64,000 nucleotides of DNA, taken from NCBI GenBank assembly GCA_910583605.1, contig CAJTXN010000010.1, positions 44,351 through 108,350 of the forward strand, written 5' to 3'. A program made the position numbers and the translations under genes. Source of the stretch: an uncultured Lachnospiraceae bacterium. GTDB lineage: Bacteria; Bacillota; Clostridia; Lachnospirales; Lachnospiraceae. Within the stretch, counting starts at the first letter, position 1, and each line of letters starts with the position of its first letter. Under the pieces are notes generated by a model. It saw only the letters and a program-made list of their open reading frames with translations, had not been told where the DNA came from and did not search any database. Positions 17,953-26,900 of this stretch are shown here, piece by piece.

Positions 17953-18115
17953 ATTTAACCGAAAAAACATATGTAAAAACGATGCTTATCGGGCGGAGAA
18001 AAAATACATATCTTCTGAGAGGGCAAAAAAGCCCAGTATAGCAGCAGTTTGGGGGCGTCATTACGCCGGAAATTCCGACAAAGAGAGCAGTCATGTTGTC
18101 GGAAAATGCTTATGA
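17939..18115 (+). CDS. Small basic protein in the transfer operon
   Basis: 58 residues, very Lys/Arg rich (MKKGKFNRKNICKNDAYRAEKK). Its ATG overlaps the end of the DUF6100-like gene by 14 nt and has GAGGGGG 9 nt upstream. It ends 16 nt before the next gene. No family recognised; position and ribosome binding site argue that it is real, but it could be a leader for the next gene. Confidence 0.45.
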   Translation: MKKGKFNRKNICKNDAYRAEKKYISSERAKKPSIAAVWGRHYAGNSDKESSHVVGKCL

Positions 18116-18131
18116 GCGGAGGTGAGGGTCT

Positions 18132-19286
18132 ATGGTTCATTTCCGCCCGGGCAGTCAGGTCTGGCAGATCATCACGCTCCTTTCATTTGTGGGGGAGTTC
18201 CCATTCAAAAGCCTCTCTCTGCTTGGGCGTGAACGGGTCTATAAGGCTCTTATTTCCAGACTGACTACGCTTCAGACGATTCGTAATTTCAATTCCGGTG
18301 ACGAAATCACCTGCCGTCTCCTGACCGTATCCGGGAAAGGGGCGGGCAAGACTATACGGCTCTACAAGGGTGCGCTTCCCATACTGGAATGGCTGTATCC
18401 GGGTGTGTATGGATATTATATGGATTCATTCTGGGGACACCGCTTTCCAGGAGACGTATCACACCGGGACAGGAACCACCGGGTTGCGGAAGCTGCGGCG
18501 ATGTTCTTGAAAGCCGGTATGGAGGCAAGGCCATATCTTCTCCCCAGGCTTCAGAACAGGGAGATTCTGCAGGTTGTGCATGGTACGCCCTGTTTTTATC
18601 TGGCTAAGGATCTGAAGAAAGTTGGGGAAGCGGAGATGAACAAGACCATGTTCACCCGCATGGCCGGCGCATTATTTTCTTCCGGCAGATGTTATGCCGT
18701 TTATAATACGAGGGATGCCGTGATGAAGTGGAGCGGCATGGGTGAGTATAAAGCCCTCCACAGTCTGATCGAGCTGGCAAGACTGAATGCCGGTATTTTG
18801 GAGGTGGATTCAGCGATACTGTTTGGCCAGTCTGGAGAGACAGCGCTGCGAACCCTGTTAGAATCAGACAAAACCAGACGGCTGGAGTTTCGATTCGATT
18901 CCATTTACCGCCATGTCCATTTTATCCCAATGAACGGGGACGGTATCCGGCAGCTGCGTCTTCTTTCTGCACCAGATTGGAAAGCGCAGCTCCTTGAACT
19001 TTTATTTGAGCCTGAGGTCAGATCCTATGACCGAGGGCTTTTTGAATACGACGCCTGTGTGAATGGCGTAAATATCTTATCGCATCTGGATGGGGACATT
19101 GCAAGACTCATTCGCTTTCGGGATGCAATTGAAAACCAAACCGGACGGTTTGAGGTTCTATGCTTTCCCCACCAGACGCACTTCCTCCGGGAATACTTGG
19201 GCGGGCTTGCCAGCATCAAAACCATCGGAATGGACTCGGTGGAAGCGGAGCTTTGCCCAGAGAGGAGGAATTTGTTTGAAAGATAA
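18132..19286 (+). CDS. Replication-relaxation/relaxosome-type ICE protein
   Basis: 384 residues. The N-terminus (VWQIITLLSFVGEFPFKSLSLLGRERVYKALISRLTTL) has the winged-helix arrangement seen in replication-relaxation and MobC-like proteins. The middle and C-terminal parts are alpha/beta without recognisable catalytic residues. ATG follows GCGGAGGTGAGG. The stop overlaps the coupling-protein start by 11 nt; genes just ahead of virD4 often serve relaxosome docking, which I infer here without a specific family match. Confidence 0.55.
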   Translation: MVHFRPGSQVWQIITLLSFVGEFPFKSLSLLGRERVYKALISRLTTLQTIRNFNSGDEITCRLLTVSGKGAGKTIRLYKGALPILEWLYPGVYGYYMDSFWGHRFPGDVSHRDRNHRVAEAAAMFLKAGMEARPYLLPRLQNREILQVVHGTPCFYLAKDLKKVGEAEMNKTMFTRMAGALFSSGRCYAVYNTRDAVMKWSGMGEYKALHSLIELARLNAGILEVDSAILFGQSGETALRTLLESDKTRRLEFRFDSIYRHVHFIPMNGDGIRQLRLLSAPDWKAQLLELLFEPEVRSYDRGLFEYDACVNGVNILSHLDGDIARLIRFRDAIENQTGRFEVLCFPHQTHFLREYLGGLASIKTIGMDSVEAELCPERRNLFER

Positions 19287-21138
19287 AAAAAGGACAGTCG
19301 GCATTACCATGGCTGTCATACTGGGATGCACAGCGTTTTTCTATCTTGGCGGAATGCTTGGCCAATTGTTTTCAAATTACGCAGCCTGGATGCAGGCGGA
19401 TGGGCTTGCTGGTGAGGCGGCTATGAAACCAGTCAGTTGGAACCCTGTGGTGTGCTTCCCAATGGCGTTTACCCCAGACGGGCTGAAAGGATTGCTCGGA
19501 ATCTTGGTTCTTGGCGGAGGAGTCTTTGCATATGTCAAGCTTCATGATAAGTTTGACGGAAAAAGCTATGACCCCAGAGGTTTCACCAAAAGCAAGACCG
19601 GAATTTACGGAACCGCCTCATGGATGGAAGAAAAAGAAATGCACGAGGTGCTGGAGGTGTCCTCTGTCGATAAAGCAGAAGGAACGATTCTGGGTGAGTA
19701 TAAGGGAAAAGCGGTCTGTATGCCAAAGGACACCAGACTCAACCGGCATATCGCCATATTCGGTGCATCGGGTACCATGAAATCGCGCGCTGTTATCCGG
19801 AATTCATTATTTCAGGCGCTGAAACGTGGTGAGTCTGTGATTATCACGGACAGTAAGGCAGAATTATATGCCGATACGGCAGAGATGTACCGGCAGGCAG
19901 GCTATGAGGTAAAAATCTTTAACCTGGTCACGCCTGAGCATGGGGATTCGTGGAACTGCATGTCAGACTTAAACGGAGACACGCTGATGGCTCAGGTACT
20001 CACTAACGTCATTATCGGCAATACCAGTTCCGGTAAAGGCGACCATTTTTGGGACAATGGCGAAGGAAACCTGTTAAAGTCTTTGATTCTTCTGGTAGAC
20101 CAGGACAGAACCCGAAGTCCCGATATGAAACACCTTACTGCAGTATATCAGCTCCTGACCCAGAACAGCGAGCGGCAGCTGACGGCAATGTTTGACAAGC
20201 TTCCGCTTGATCATCCGGCAAGGGCGCCTTTTAATTTATTCGCTCAGTCCAGCGACACCGTGAAGTCCGGCATTATCTTAGGACTCGGCACACGGCTGCA
20301 GGTACTGCAGAACCAGGCAGTGCAGCGGATCACAAGTCAGTCTGACATTGATTTGACTTCCCCTGCCAGACACAAATGTGCATATTATATTATCCTGAGC
20401 GACCAGGACGCCACTATGGCATTCCTGTCATCGCTCTTTTTTTCGTTCATGTTTATCAAACTGACTCGGTATGCAGACAGTCGGCCAAATGGCCGCTGCG
20501 ATGTGCCTGTAAATTTAATCTTGGATGAGTTTAACAATGTGGGCCGCATTGGTGGTGCAGAAGACGGGTCGGATTTTGCCCGGTCTCTTTCGGTTGTCCG
20601 TTCCAGAGATATCCGGGTCATGCTGGCAGTGCAGAGCTTGGGTCAGTTACAGAACCGGTATCCCAATAACCTGTGGGCCGAGATTATCGGCAACTGCGAT
20701 ATCCAATTGATGTTGGGATGTACCGACGAGGTTACGGCTGAGTATATCTCGGCAAGATCAGGGGATATGTCCGTACAGGTAAATTCTACTATGACAGTGC
20801 GGCAAACCATTGCAATCGCTCAGGTCATTCCCCAGTATCGTCATACTGAGGGACAGGGACGGAGAAGACTTCTGACTCCGGATGAGGTCCTGCGGCTTCC
20901 AAACGAAGAAATGCTCTGCGTCATACGAGGCTGTAACCTCTTGAAGCTCACAAAACTGGATTTTACAAAACATCCCATGTCGAAGCAGATTGTGAGGACA
21001 TCCATCATGGATTACCGGCCGGCAACAATATTTACGGCACCGATACTCAGTGAACCTGTCCCAGTGGCAGAGCCGGAGAAAAAGCCGGCACGCAAAAAAA
21101 GTCTTTACAGTTCGGCAAAACCGCCGGCTGAATTTTAA
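19276..21138 (+). CDS. VirD4/TraG type IV coupling protein
   Basis: Brings the relaxase-DNA complex to the transfer channel at the membrane. The start is TTG 19276 (AGGAGG 7 nt upstream; no closer ATG), giving 620 residues. Two membrane segments at about 8-28 and 72-92; nucleotide-binding domain with P-loop GASGTMKSR near 162 and Walker B LILDEFNNVG near 414. The P-loop has Met where a Gly is canonical (GxSGxGKS). Conserved PARAPFNLFAQSS and DLTSPARHKCAYYIILSD elements are typical of Firmicutes TraG. Ends in a basic Pro-rich tail. Confidence 0.92.
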   Translation: MKDKKRTVGITMAVILGCTAFFYLGGMLGQLFSNYAAWMQADGLAGEAAMKPVSWNPVVCFPMAFTPDGLKGLLGILVLGGGVFAYVKLHDKFDGKSYDPRGFTKSKTGIYGTASWMEEKEMHEVLEVSSVDKAEGTILGEYKGKAVCMPKDTRLNRHIAIFGASGTMKSRAVIRNSLFQALKRGESVIITDSKAELYADTAEMYRQAGYEVKIFNLVTPEHGDSWNCMSDLNGDTLMAQVLTNVIIGNTSSGKGDHFWDNGEGNLLKSLILLVDQDRTRSPDMKHLTAVYQLLTQNSERQLTAMFDKLPLDHPARAPFNLFAQSSDTVKSGIILGLGTRLQVLQNQAVQRITSQSDIDLTSPARHKCAYYIILSDQDATMAFLSSLFFSFMFIKLTRYADSRPNGRCDVPVNLILDEFNNVGRIGGAEDGSDFARSLSVVRSRDIRVMLAVQSLGQLQNRYPNNLWAEIIGNCDIQLMLGCTDEVTAEYISARSGDMSVQVNSTMTVRQTIAIAQVIPQYRHTEGQGRRRLLTPDEVLRLPNEEMLCVIRGCNLLKLTKLDFTKHPMSKQIVRTSIMDYRPATIFTAPILSEPVPVAEPEKKPARKKSLYSSAKPPAEF

Positions 21139-21158
21139 TTTTACAGGAGGTACTAACT

Positions 21159-22571
21159 ATGGCAACAAAAAAACAAGAATTGCTCCCTGAGGAGGAAGTT
21201 CTGCAGGAAGCAGCCCCTCAGACTGATGTGAATCCGGAGCTTGAGGAGATGTCTCAGCCTGAAGACAGCTCCCCGGATACGGCACTGCCCCAGACTGACT
21301 CTGAAACTTCAACAGAAGGCGCCTCTTCAGAGGAATTCAGGGATGCAGAAGCGGCAGAAGCTCCCGTCTCCCAGATTGATATGAAAACAAATGACGGGCA
21401 GCCGCCTTCGGAGTCGGCAGAAGAAATATCTTCCCAGACGGATATGGAGAGTGCCGAAGACGACACCTCTTCAGAAAACGCATCGGACAAAACTACTCCC
21501 CAAGAGGGCTCCCCCCAGACTGAGCCGGAGAAAGTGAAAAAGCCCCGCGGGCGTAGGAAGACCAAGGAAAATCCATCCCAGTCTGACACAGAAGCGGATT
21601 CAGGGGAAGAGAATGCATCCGACGGCGTCGAAAGGGCGCCTAAGCCTAAAAGGAAGCGTGCGTCTGCCAGACCGGTTTCGCCGGTGCTGGCCATTGATGA
21701 CCAGCTCAGCGTCGAGACAGATGCAGAAAAAGCAAAGAACGATTTGTTGGACTTACTGGAGTCCCAGAAAACCGGCCGCATTCTGACCGGAACCATCCAG
21801 GGTGTGGAGCGCCCCGAGGACAACCCCTCCCGTTCTTTCGCAGTCATTTACCACGGTGAGTTCAAAGTCATCATTCCTGCAGAGGAAGCGGTGGAGCCGC
21901 CAGCGGATTATCGCGGCAGGCTTCCGGAGGACGTGCTGCATTACATGCTTACCAAGCGACTGGGCGCGGAGGTGGATTATATCGTCAAAGGGATCGACCC
22001 GGCATCGGGCATTGCGGCGGCGAGCCGTTTGGATGCGATGAAGGCAAAACGCAAGCAGTATTATCTGGGTACAGACAGGGATGGGAACAACCTGCTCTAC
22101 TCAGGTGTGTGCGCAGAAGCCAGAATCGTGTCGGTGATTCGTGCCGGCATTTTTGTGGACTTGTTCGGTCTGGAGATCTATATTCCACTCAGAGAACTCA
22201 GCTATCAGAGGTGGATGGACGCAGCGGCCCATTTCCAGCCGGGGCAGCGTATCCTGGTGAAGGTGCTGGAGGTGGACAGGAGCGACCGGAACCATGTCAA
22301 GGCAACAGCTTCGGTCAAGCAGTCTGGTGAGAACCCGTATGAAAAAGCGCTGCGCAGGTATTCCGTCGGCAACCGGTATGTGGGTACGGTCAGTATGGTG
22401 GACACCAACGGCGTATTTGTGGCGCTGGACGGCGGCATCGACTGCTTGTGCAGTTACCCCAAGCGCGGCCGCCCGCCCAGAGGGTCGAGAGTAACAGTAC
22501 GCATACTGGGAATCAACCATGATTCCAACCGAATCTGGGGTGCCATCACCCATATCGCAGCGCCCAGATAA
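21159..22571 (+). CDS. S1-domain RNA-binding protein with acidic repetitive N-terminus
   Basis: 470 residues. Residues 1-170 are acidic and low complexity with repeated S/P-Q-T/I-D units (SQPEDSS, PQTDSE, SQIDMK, SQTDME, PQTEPE, SQSDTE). Residues about 300-385 and 395-467 are two S1/OB folds (AEARIVSVIRAGIFVDLFGLEIYIP and YVGTVSMVDTNGVFVALDGGIDCL). S1 domains bind single-stranded RNA or DNA. Such proteins recur after virD4 in Lachnospiraceae ICEs. Role in transfer unknown; single-strand binding is an inference. Confidence 0.75.
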   Translation: MATKKQELLPEEEVLQEAAPQTDVNPELEEMSQPEDSSPDTALPQTDSETSTEGASSEEFRDAEAAEAPVSQIDMKTNDGQPPSESAEEISSQTDMESAEDDTSSENASDKTTPQEGSPQTEPEKVKKPRGRRKTKENPSQSDTEADSGEENASDGVERAPKPKRKRASARPVSPVLAIDDQLSVETDAEKAKNDLLDLLESQKTGRILTGTIQGVERPEDNPSRSFAVIYHGEFKVIIPAEEAVEPPADYRGRLPEDVLHYMLTKRLGAEVDYIVKGIDPASGIAAASRLDAMKAKRKQYYLGTDRDGNNLLYSGVCAEARIVSVIRAGIFVDLFGLEIYIPLRELSYQRWMDAAAHFQPGQRILVKVLEVDRSDRNHVKATASVKQSGENPYEKALRRYSVGNRYVGTVSMVDTNGVFVALDGGIDCLCSYPKRGRPPRGSRVTVRILGINHDSNRIWGAITHIAAPR

Positions 22572-22607
22572 TATAGGAAACTCAATCTGAGAGAAAGGAG
22601 GAAATCC

Positions 22608-23021
22608 ATGAACCATTGTGATCTCAGCCCGGCTGAGCAGAAGAAGCGCAAAGAAATTGCCGAGCATACCCGAAAGATGATCCTGTCCGAACTCAAAATT
22701 GAAAGTCAGGACGACATATCCCTGATGGCGGGATACCGGGATTATTATCTGCAGATTTCGTTTTCTGAGCTTCATCCACTTTTGGTGTTCTGTTTGGCCA
22801 AGGCACTTGAGAAACCGAGCACTGACAGACAGAGGCAGATGACAAACGAGCTGAATCTGCACAGCATCCTTGGCAGCCATGCCATCAATGATGAGGTCGG
22901 TTGCTATTCTTACCGTGCGACCCAGTGGCTTGACGCAGAACTAGATGCACCGCGTTTTTTTGAGATACTTGATCGTTGCGTCGATGAGGCGGACCGTGGG
23001 TTCTACAAGCTTGCGGGTTAA
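22608..23021 (+). CDS. Conserved ICE hypothetical protein
   Basis: 137 residues, soluble, ATG after GAAAGGAGGAAATCC. A helical basic N-terminus (AEQKKRKEIAEHTRKMILSELK) is followed by a mixed region (YYLQISFSELHPLLVFCLAKALEKP, then AINDEVGCYSYRATQWLDAELDAPRFFEILDRCVDEADRGF). The C-terminal half resembles small alpha/beta chaperone-like folds, but I recognise no family. Part of the transfer operon by spacing. Confidence 0.55.
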   Translation: MNHCDLSPAEQKKRKEIAEHTRKMILSELKIESQDDISLMAGYRDYYLQISFSELHPLLVFCLAKALEKPSTDRQRQMTNELNLHSILGSHAINDEVGCYSYRATQWLDAELDAPRFFEILDRCVDEADRGFYKLAG

Positions 23022-23088
23022 GATGCGTTGTATTTCTCCATACTCAGTCGTGTAATGTAAGTAAAAACGACAAAAGGAGGAATGCGTC

Positions 23089-23835
23089 ATGAAAAAATGC
23101 GTATTATTCGTGGTACTGGCAGTGCTTCTGGCACTTACGGCCTGTTCCAAAGATGTGGGTACTTCGGATGACCATGGGCAGGAAAGTAAACATACCGCTC
23201 AGTCTCAGACAGAAAAAGAATCTGAAGATGAGGACCTGAAGGAGACTGCTCCAATAGAGGAACCAAAACCAGTTTCCCAGAGTGAGGCGAAAGAGGAGGT
23301 ATCCCTTTCGGATCCGGTTCATGAAACGGATCAAAATTCTGAGTCTGGGAAAGAGGCGCAGAACCGGGCAGAGGAAAATGCTCCCGAACCAAAGCAGCCT
23401 GCCGCAGGCAATGGACAGCCCACGCCGGAGCCAAAACAACCGGAACCACCCAAACCCACAGAAACACCGGCAGAGCCGAATCAGGAAGAAACTCCTGTAT
23501 CTGCCACTGAACCGGAGTCTCCGAAAACCATCTATGATTATGCGTTTGATGCAGAGGCGATTCGCTCAGAGCTGATCGCACTTGGGCAGTCTATGGGTCT
23601 GACACATATTACGGATGATGACGGAACTCCATGCACGCCGGACACCTGTTCCTGGGCTTCTCCGGTAACAGCGTCCGAATCTTTTCAGGGCAATAGCTTG
23701 AAACGGGCGCTTCAAAACTATGTAACCTCTATGCCGTCTACCATTGCTTCTTATGGAGGAACGCAGATTACCTGTTTTACCATTTATGTACGGGACAACG
23801 GAGGAGGAAGCTATACATTTTATTTTCTATACTAA
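23089..23835 (+). CDS. Surface lipoprotein with acidic/proline-rich linker
   Basis: 248 residues. Signal peptide with lipobox ALTAC (lipidated C19), then a long Glu/Pro/Gln-rich low-complexity linker (about 22-150) and a compact C-terminal domain (about 155-248: YDYAFDAEAIRSELIALGQSMG, CTPDTCSWASPVTASESF, YTFYFLY). The architecture puts a small folded domain beyond the wall on a flexible stalk. Similar lipoproteins recur just before the adhesin gene in these ICEs. A clear terminator follows. Confidence 0.75.
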   Translation: MKKCVLFVVLAVLLALTACSKDVGTSDDHGQESKHTAQSQTEKESEDEDLKETAPIEEPKPVSQSEAKEEVSLSDPVHETDQNSESGKEAQNRAEENAPEPKQPAAGNGQPTPEPKQPEPPKPTETPAEPNQEETPVSATEPESPKTIYDYAFDAEAIRSELIALGQSMGLTHITDDDGTPCTPDTCSWASPVTASESFQGNSLKRALQNYVTSMPSTIASYGGTQITCFTIYVRDNGGGSYTFYFLY

Positions 23836-23845
23836 GCATAAGCCT

Positions 23846-23878
23846 GGCTCCCTGTATGATACGGGGAGCTTTTTTTGT
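23846..23878 (+). terminator. Intrinsic terminator after the lipoprotein gene
   Basis: GGCTCCCTGT / ACGGGGAGCT stem with a short loop, followed by seven T. Confidence 0.85.
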
Positions 23879-23907
23879 GCCCAAAATTGAAAGGAAGGTA
23901 AACCTTA

Positions 23908-26900
23908 ATGAAGAAGATCATCAAAGAAAAAGGCAAGCGCCTGCTTGCCGGATTTTTAAGTCTCCTGACCGTCATCGGCTTGATACCGACGACGGTTTTT
24001 GCTTTTACACCATCGGAGAGACAGACCGTATCCTCCTTTTATGGCGATTATTATGTCAGCGCGGACGGAAACTATTATTATTCCGCAAGTTCATACAGTT
24101 TTCTGGTATATGACAGCGATGGCAATACCTCCGTGCAAACCATCTCTGCCGGAAATGCCAGAAAAAAATACATGATTTCCAATGGTTCAGAGAGCCGATT
24201 CGTGTATTGTATTGAGTCTGGTATTAATTATGGTACATCTGATAATGGATATAGATCCCAGAGCGGAAAGAACAGCGCATATTTTCAGAACCTCCCTTAC
24301 AGCGCCCAGTATGGTATTATGCTGACCAGCGTGTATGGATGGCAGCCGGGGAAAAGCTCTCCTGTGTCAGGCGCTAACGAGGATGACTATGCGGTGGCTA
24401 CACAGGTTCTTTTGTGGGAGTACCAGCAGCAGCTCAGAACCAGTCCGCAGGATCTGCACGCCAATTCGGCAGGTATCCGTGCGGACAACTACCTGCGTAC
24501 CATTCAGGGCCGCCCGGCGGAACAGTGCTATAACTGGATTTTAGGTCAGATGTCGCAGCATACGACCATTCCGAGCTTTGCATCGGGCAAAAGCAGTTCT
24601 GCACAGGTACATACGCTAAAGTATGACCCGGCAACCAAGAAATACTCCCTCACGCTCACAGATACCAATAATACGATGGCAGATCTTAAATTCAGCAGCA
24701 GTGATGGGATTACGGTAAGCCGTTCCGGAAACAAGTATACCTTCACCAGCAGCAAAATGATTACCAGCCCGGTATCCATCAGCGTGCAGAAGAATGTGCC
24801 TGGGGTGAAAAACGATATGTTGATCTGGGGCCGCGTCGGTTTCCAGACGATGATGTGCGGCGCCGATGATCCGGTAGTATTCTACATGAAGATTGATACG
24901 GAAACCTATGGTACCGGGCGCATCCGCAAGACCTCAGAAGACGGCGTGGTATCCGGAATCAGTTTCCATATTTCCGGTAATGGTGTGGACAAGACTGTAA
25001 CCACAAAGGAAGACGGTACAGTGGATATCCAGCTGATGCCTGGGACTTATACAGTAACAGAGCAGTCGATAGACCGCTATCTGCCGCAGGATACTCAGAA
25101 AATCACTATTGCCAGCGGACAAACTTCAACGGTAACATTTAACAATAAGCTCAAGCGCGGCTCTCTGGAGGTTATCAAATCTTCAGAAGATGATTTCGTG
25201 GAAGGCGTTACATTCCATTTATTTGGCACTTCCCTCGCAGGTTTGCCCGTAGATGAGTATGCCATAACAGATGCTTCCGGTGTAGCGAAGTTTGAAAATG
25301 TCTTGATCAGCGGAAATGAACCTTACACTGTGGAAGAAGTCGATACGGCAATCCGTTATGTCGTACCGGATGATCAGACAGCGCCGATTCAGTGGAAACA
25401 GGTGACAAAGAGAAACTTCGAGAATATCCTGAAAAAATTCCGGGTTGAAGTGGTCAAAACGGACCACGTAACCGGCTATGCTCAGGGCGATGCCAGTCTG
25501 GCAGGGGCGGTGTACGGTCTGTATCAGGGCGATGAGTTAATCGCTTCTTACACAACAGATGCCAATGGCTCCTTTATCAGTGATTATTTCATTTGTGATT
25601 CTAACTGGACGCTCCGTGAAATCAGCCCTTCTCCGGGATATCTTTTGGATGAGACCATTTATCCGATTCCGGCAGAACCTGGTAATTTTACGGTTGAACT
25701 GAACCAAATTCCGATGGAAGTTACGGAACAGGTTATCATGGGTCGTATCCGCCTGATCAAACACATTGATTCAGAACTGGAGGATACTGAAAGCACACCT
25801 GCAGCGAGAGAACAGGAAGCGGGTATGGTAATGCTTGCGGCCGTAAGCGTGGACGACCAGCCTGAAGAAGCCGTAGACGGCGCTGATGTCCAGACTGAGG
25901 AAACTGTAAGCGGCAACGATGCCCAGACCGAGACAGAAAACACAGAACCTGAAGTAAGCGATGAAGAGGCTCAGGAACCTGAAGAATCCGGTACAGAAGA
26001 AAGTGCTGTCCCGGAAATTGAACCGGAAACGAATCCTTATGAGCCGGATCCGGTTCCTATGGACGAAATCGAAGCATCTGGACATGAAGGTATAATCGAA
26101 CAGCCTGAGAAAGGTGCCAAGTTCCAGATTTACCTTGCCAGCGCAGGCAGCTTTGAAAATGCCCGCGAAGCTGAACGAGACGAGCTGATTACCGATGCAG
26201 ACGGGTTTGCCATTTCCAAAGATCTGCCTTATGGCCGATATGTTGTCCATCAGACTGAGGGCATGGAGGGACAGGCATTTATTCCGGATTTCACGGTGTT
26301 TATCCGATCTAATGAGCAGACGTATTCCTATATCCTAAACAACTTGACCCAGTCAAGCTTTATCCGCGTGGAGAAGCATGATGCAGAAACCGGAAAAATT
26401 ATTCCTGCAGCGGGAGTCGGTTTCCAGGTACGAGACCTGTCCACAGGAGAAATTATTTCTCAGACAGTGTATTATCCGACACCTGTTACCATCGACACAT
26501 TTTTCACCAATGATGAGGGCTGGCTGATGCTCCCCTGTGAGCTTTCCTACGGCCAGTATGAGCTGATTGAACAGGAAACCTGTTTTGGTTATGTTTTGGA
26601 CAGTGAGCCGGTGCCTTTCACGGTAGACGGCACACAGGATGTGGTCGTGGTCGAAAAGCATAATATGCCTCAGAAGGGCATCATCCATATCACAAAGACC
26701 GGCGAGGTCTTTGCTACCGTTGCGGAAATGGACGGTGTGGATAAGGATGGCGCAGAGATTATGTACCAGCCTGTTTATGAAATCCGTGGACTTGAAGGCG
26801 CAACCTATGAAATCCGTGCAGCGGAAGACATCTATACGCCAGACGGAACCCTAAGAGCCGCAAAAGGCGATGTAGTCGATACCATTACGACCGCCGGAAA

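Noticed and set aside
21294..21600. Repeated CAGACTGA-like units as a CRISPR or tandem DNA repeat
   Set aside because: They are short, irregularly spaced and encode the PQTD-type protein repeat; no spacer structure.
21254..21847. 197-residue minus-strand ORF
   Set aside because: Shadow of the acidic repetitive arm of the S1-domain gene; Ser-rich low complexity and no start signal.
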